From positions 930,001 to 994,000 of the forward strand of contig NZ_JAAAKZ010000001.1 of the NCBI RefSeq assembly GCF_009905605.1: a DNA stretch of 64,000 bases. Direction: 5' to 3'. This stretch comes from Runella sp. CRIBMP (GTDB lineage Bacteria > Bacteroidota > Bacteroidia > Cytophagales > Spirosomataceae). Below the pieces are notes generated by a model. It was given only the letters and a program-made list of their open reading frames with translations, was not told where the DNA came from and did no database searches. The translations under genes were made by a program, and so were the position numbers. The stretch's first letter is position 1. The number at the start of each line of letters is the position of its first letter. Positions 63,069 through 64,000 of the stretch are shown piece by piece.

Positions 63069-63476
63069 ATGAAACCATCGGAAGGCAGACATATCATCAG
63101 AAGGTTCATTTGCTGGGTATTACTTTTGCAAATGATTCACGTATCTATGGATACTGTCAGTCCGACGGGTTTTTCTGAGAGAGGTTTTTTCTACCAGGCA
63201 AGTTCTACTTCTCACCAAGCCAACAGCCTATTTGAATGGCTCGCTGGCAATATATTCAATCCTTCGATTTTCCATCAGGACGTTCCTGTCAATGATAAAA
63301 ATGAGGAAAGCAGCTTTTTAGAAGAATTCAGTATTTGTCTTATTTGGCCACCGCTTGATTTGGAATTTATCCAACGCGGAAACCCTGAGGGGCTTTCACG
63401 CAATTTTGGTCATTATTTAGACAACTTCGTACCGCATTACAGTGAGCCTAATTCACCCCCACCGAATCAGGTTTAA
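63069..63476 (+). CDS. Small exported or membrane-anchored protein preceding an efflux adaptor
   Basis: A 135-residue protein that I do not recognise. A basic N-terminus and a hydrophobic segment (RRFICWVLLLQMIHVSMD, about 11-28) form an anchor or signal peptide. The mature part is acidic and aromatic (FYQASSTSHQANSLFEWLAGNIFN, EESSFLEEFSICLIWPPLDLEF). It ends in a proline-rich SEPNSPPPN tail. It stands 114 bp upstream of the adaptor gene on the same strand with its own promoter, so it is probably part of the efflux transcription unit. Confidence 0.6.
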   Translation: MKPSEGRHIIRRFICWVLLLQMIHVSMDTVSPTGFSERGFFYQASSTSHQANSLFEWLAGNIFNPSIFHQDVPVNDKNEESSFLEEFSICLIWPPLDLEFIQRGNPEGLSRNFGHYLDNFVPHYSEPNSPPPNQV

Positions 63477-63590
63477 TTTTACACTTTAGTTCAAAGTGCT
63501 TCTTTTCCGTTAAATGCCGAACATCTGCCGTTATGGGTGTTCAGTACGTTCTTTTATATTATCCATTTCTGTTTAATAACCATTATTATA

Positions 63591-64000
63591 ATGAGGAAAC
63601 CATTCGTATGTTTAACGATTGTGGGTATGTCTATGATGGCATGTTCCACGCCCGACCAAGGAACCCAAACCACCCGCGAAAAATTTCAAGTTACTCAACC
63701 CGTGGCGATTGATACGGTGTATAATCAGGACTATGTATCTGATATCCACTCTATAAAAAACGTTGAAATCCGCGCCCGGGTCAAAGGATACATCGAAAGT
63801 ATCCACGTCGACGAAGGTAAAAGTGTCAGAAAGGGGCAAGTGCTCTTTCGTATCAGCAACCAAGAATATAAAGGCGCGCTCTTGCACGCAACGGCGGGCT
63901 TAAAAAGCGCCATTGCCGAGGCAAAAACGGCCGAACTAGACCTGCAAAACGTCAAAAAGTTGGTCGATAAAAATGTAGTTTCCAAAACCGAACTAGACAT
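63591..64000 (+). CDS. RND efflux periplasmic adaptor lipoprotein (3' end outside window)
   Basis: The frame opens at 63591 and stays open to the right edge (136 codons seen). A lipoprotein signal (RKPFVCLTIVGMSMMAC) leads to a strand region and a biotinyl-lipoyl-like half-motif (IRARVKGYIESIHVDEGKSVRKGQVLFRI), then the start of the coiled-coil hairpin (YKGALLHATAGLKSAIAEAKTAELDLQNVKKLVDKNVVSKTELD). This is the MexA/AcrA-type membrane fusion protein layout. The RND pump and outer-membrane channel genes should follow beyond the window. The substrates are unknown. Confidence 0.88.
   Translation, partial: MRKPFVCLTIVGMSMMACSTPDQGTQTTREKFQVTQPVAIDTVYNQDYVSDIHSIKNVEIRARVKGYIESIHVDEGKSVRKGQVLFRISNQEYKGALLHATAGLKSAIAEAKTAELDLQNVKKLVDKNVVSKTELD

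Overview
The window looks like chromosomal DNA of a member of the Bacteroidota, most likely the order Cytophagales (Runella/Spirosoma/Dyadobacter type). The signs are Bacteroidota promoter boxes (TAnnTTTG with an upstream TTTG) very close to several start codons, few Shine-Dalgarno sequences, many exported enzymes and lipoproteins, TPR sensor proteins, an ELWxxDGT-repeat surface protein, and families common in this group (DUF3500, DUF4256, choice-of-anchor I, NIPSNAP). The genus is inference. I saw no rRNA, tRNA, CRISPR array, complete insertion sequence or prophage.

Positions 1-16.5 kb form a long plus-strand run. Much of it encodes exported hydrolases of C-N or amide bonds: a C45 acyltransferase cut by the window edge, an M20D amidohydrolase, an M20 carbamoylase/allantoate-type hydrolase and an agmatine-deiminase-like enzyme. 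Among them lie a START-domain protein, a lone Tat-exported molybdopterin oxidoreductase, a DUF3500 protein, two paralogous histidine-containing membrane proteins, a TPR protein with a His-rich start and a PL8 polysaccharide lyase. The stretch 16.6-17.3 kb holds an AT-rich orphan gene and an antitoxin-like gene with no toxin beside it.

Positions 17.4-26.3 kb are a carbohydrate locus. On the minus strand are a DapA-family protein, an unassigned glycosidase-like protein, a GH2 enzyme with exo-beta-D-glucosaminidase active-site features and a DegT-type aminotransferase. A polytopic membrane protein faces them divergently. This is the best candidate here for a poorly described system, probably amino-sugar glycan use.

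Positions 26.5-28.3 kb are an ArsR/SRPBCC/DoxX/DUF4256 operon whose promoter lies inside a large inverted repeat ending at the start codon. Positions 28.4-42.3 kb carry surface and exported proteins, an esterase, phosphoenolpyruvate synthase with a coiled-coil partner and an SDR, a beta-helix carbohydrate-binding lipoprotein, and a TPR/membrane/HTH regulator.

Positions 42.4-50.6 kb are an exported-peptidase region showing decay: intact M3 and P1 peptidases, a frameshifted M13 peptidase, a truncated S51 (cyanophycinase-like) remnant joined to the tail of a histidine kinase, then an intact histidine kinase with a near-identical tail. Positions 50.7-64 kb hold a NIPSNAP protein, a PQQ dehydrogenase with an inserted cytochrome c domain, a large TPR protein, an aldehyde dehydrogenase/DUF2442 pair, an XRE regulator with a probable self-operator, an SDR, a cytosolic trypsin-like protease, ATP-dependent PEP carboxykinase with a clear promoter, and the start of an RND efflux locus cut by the window edge.
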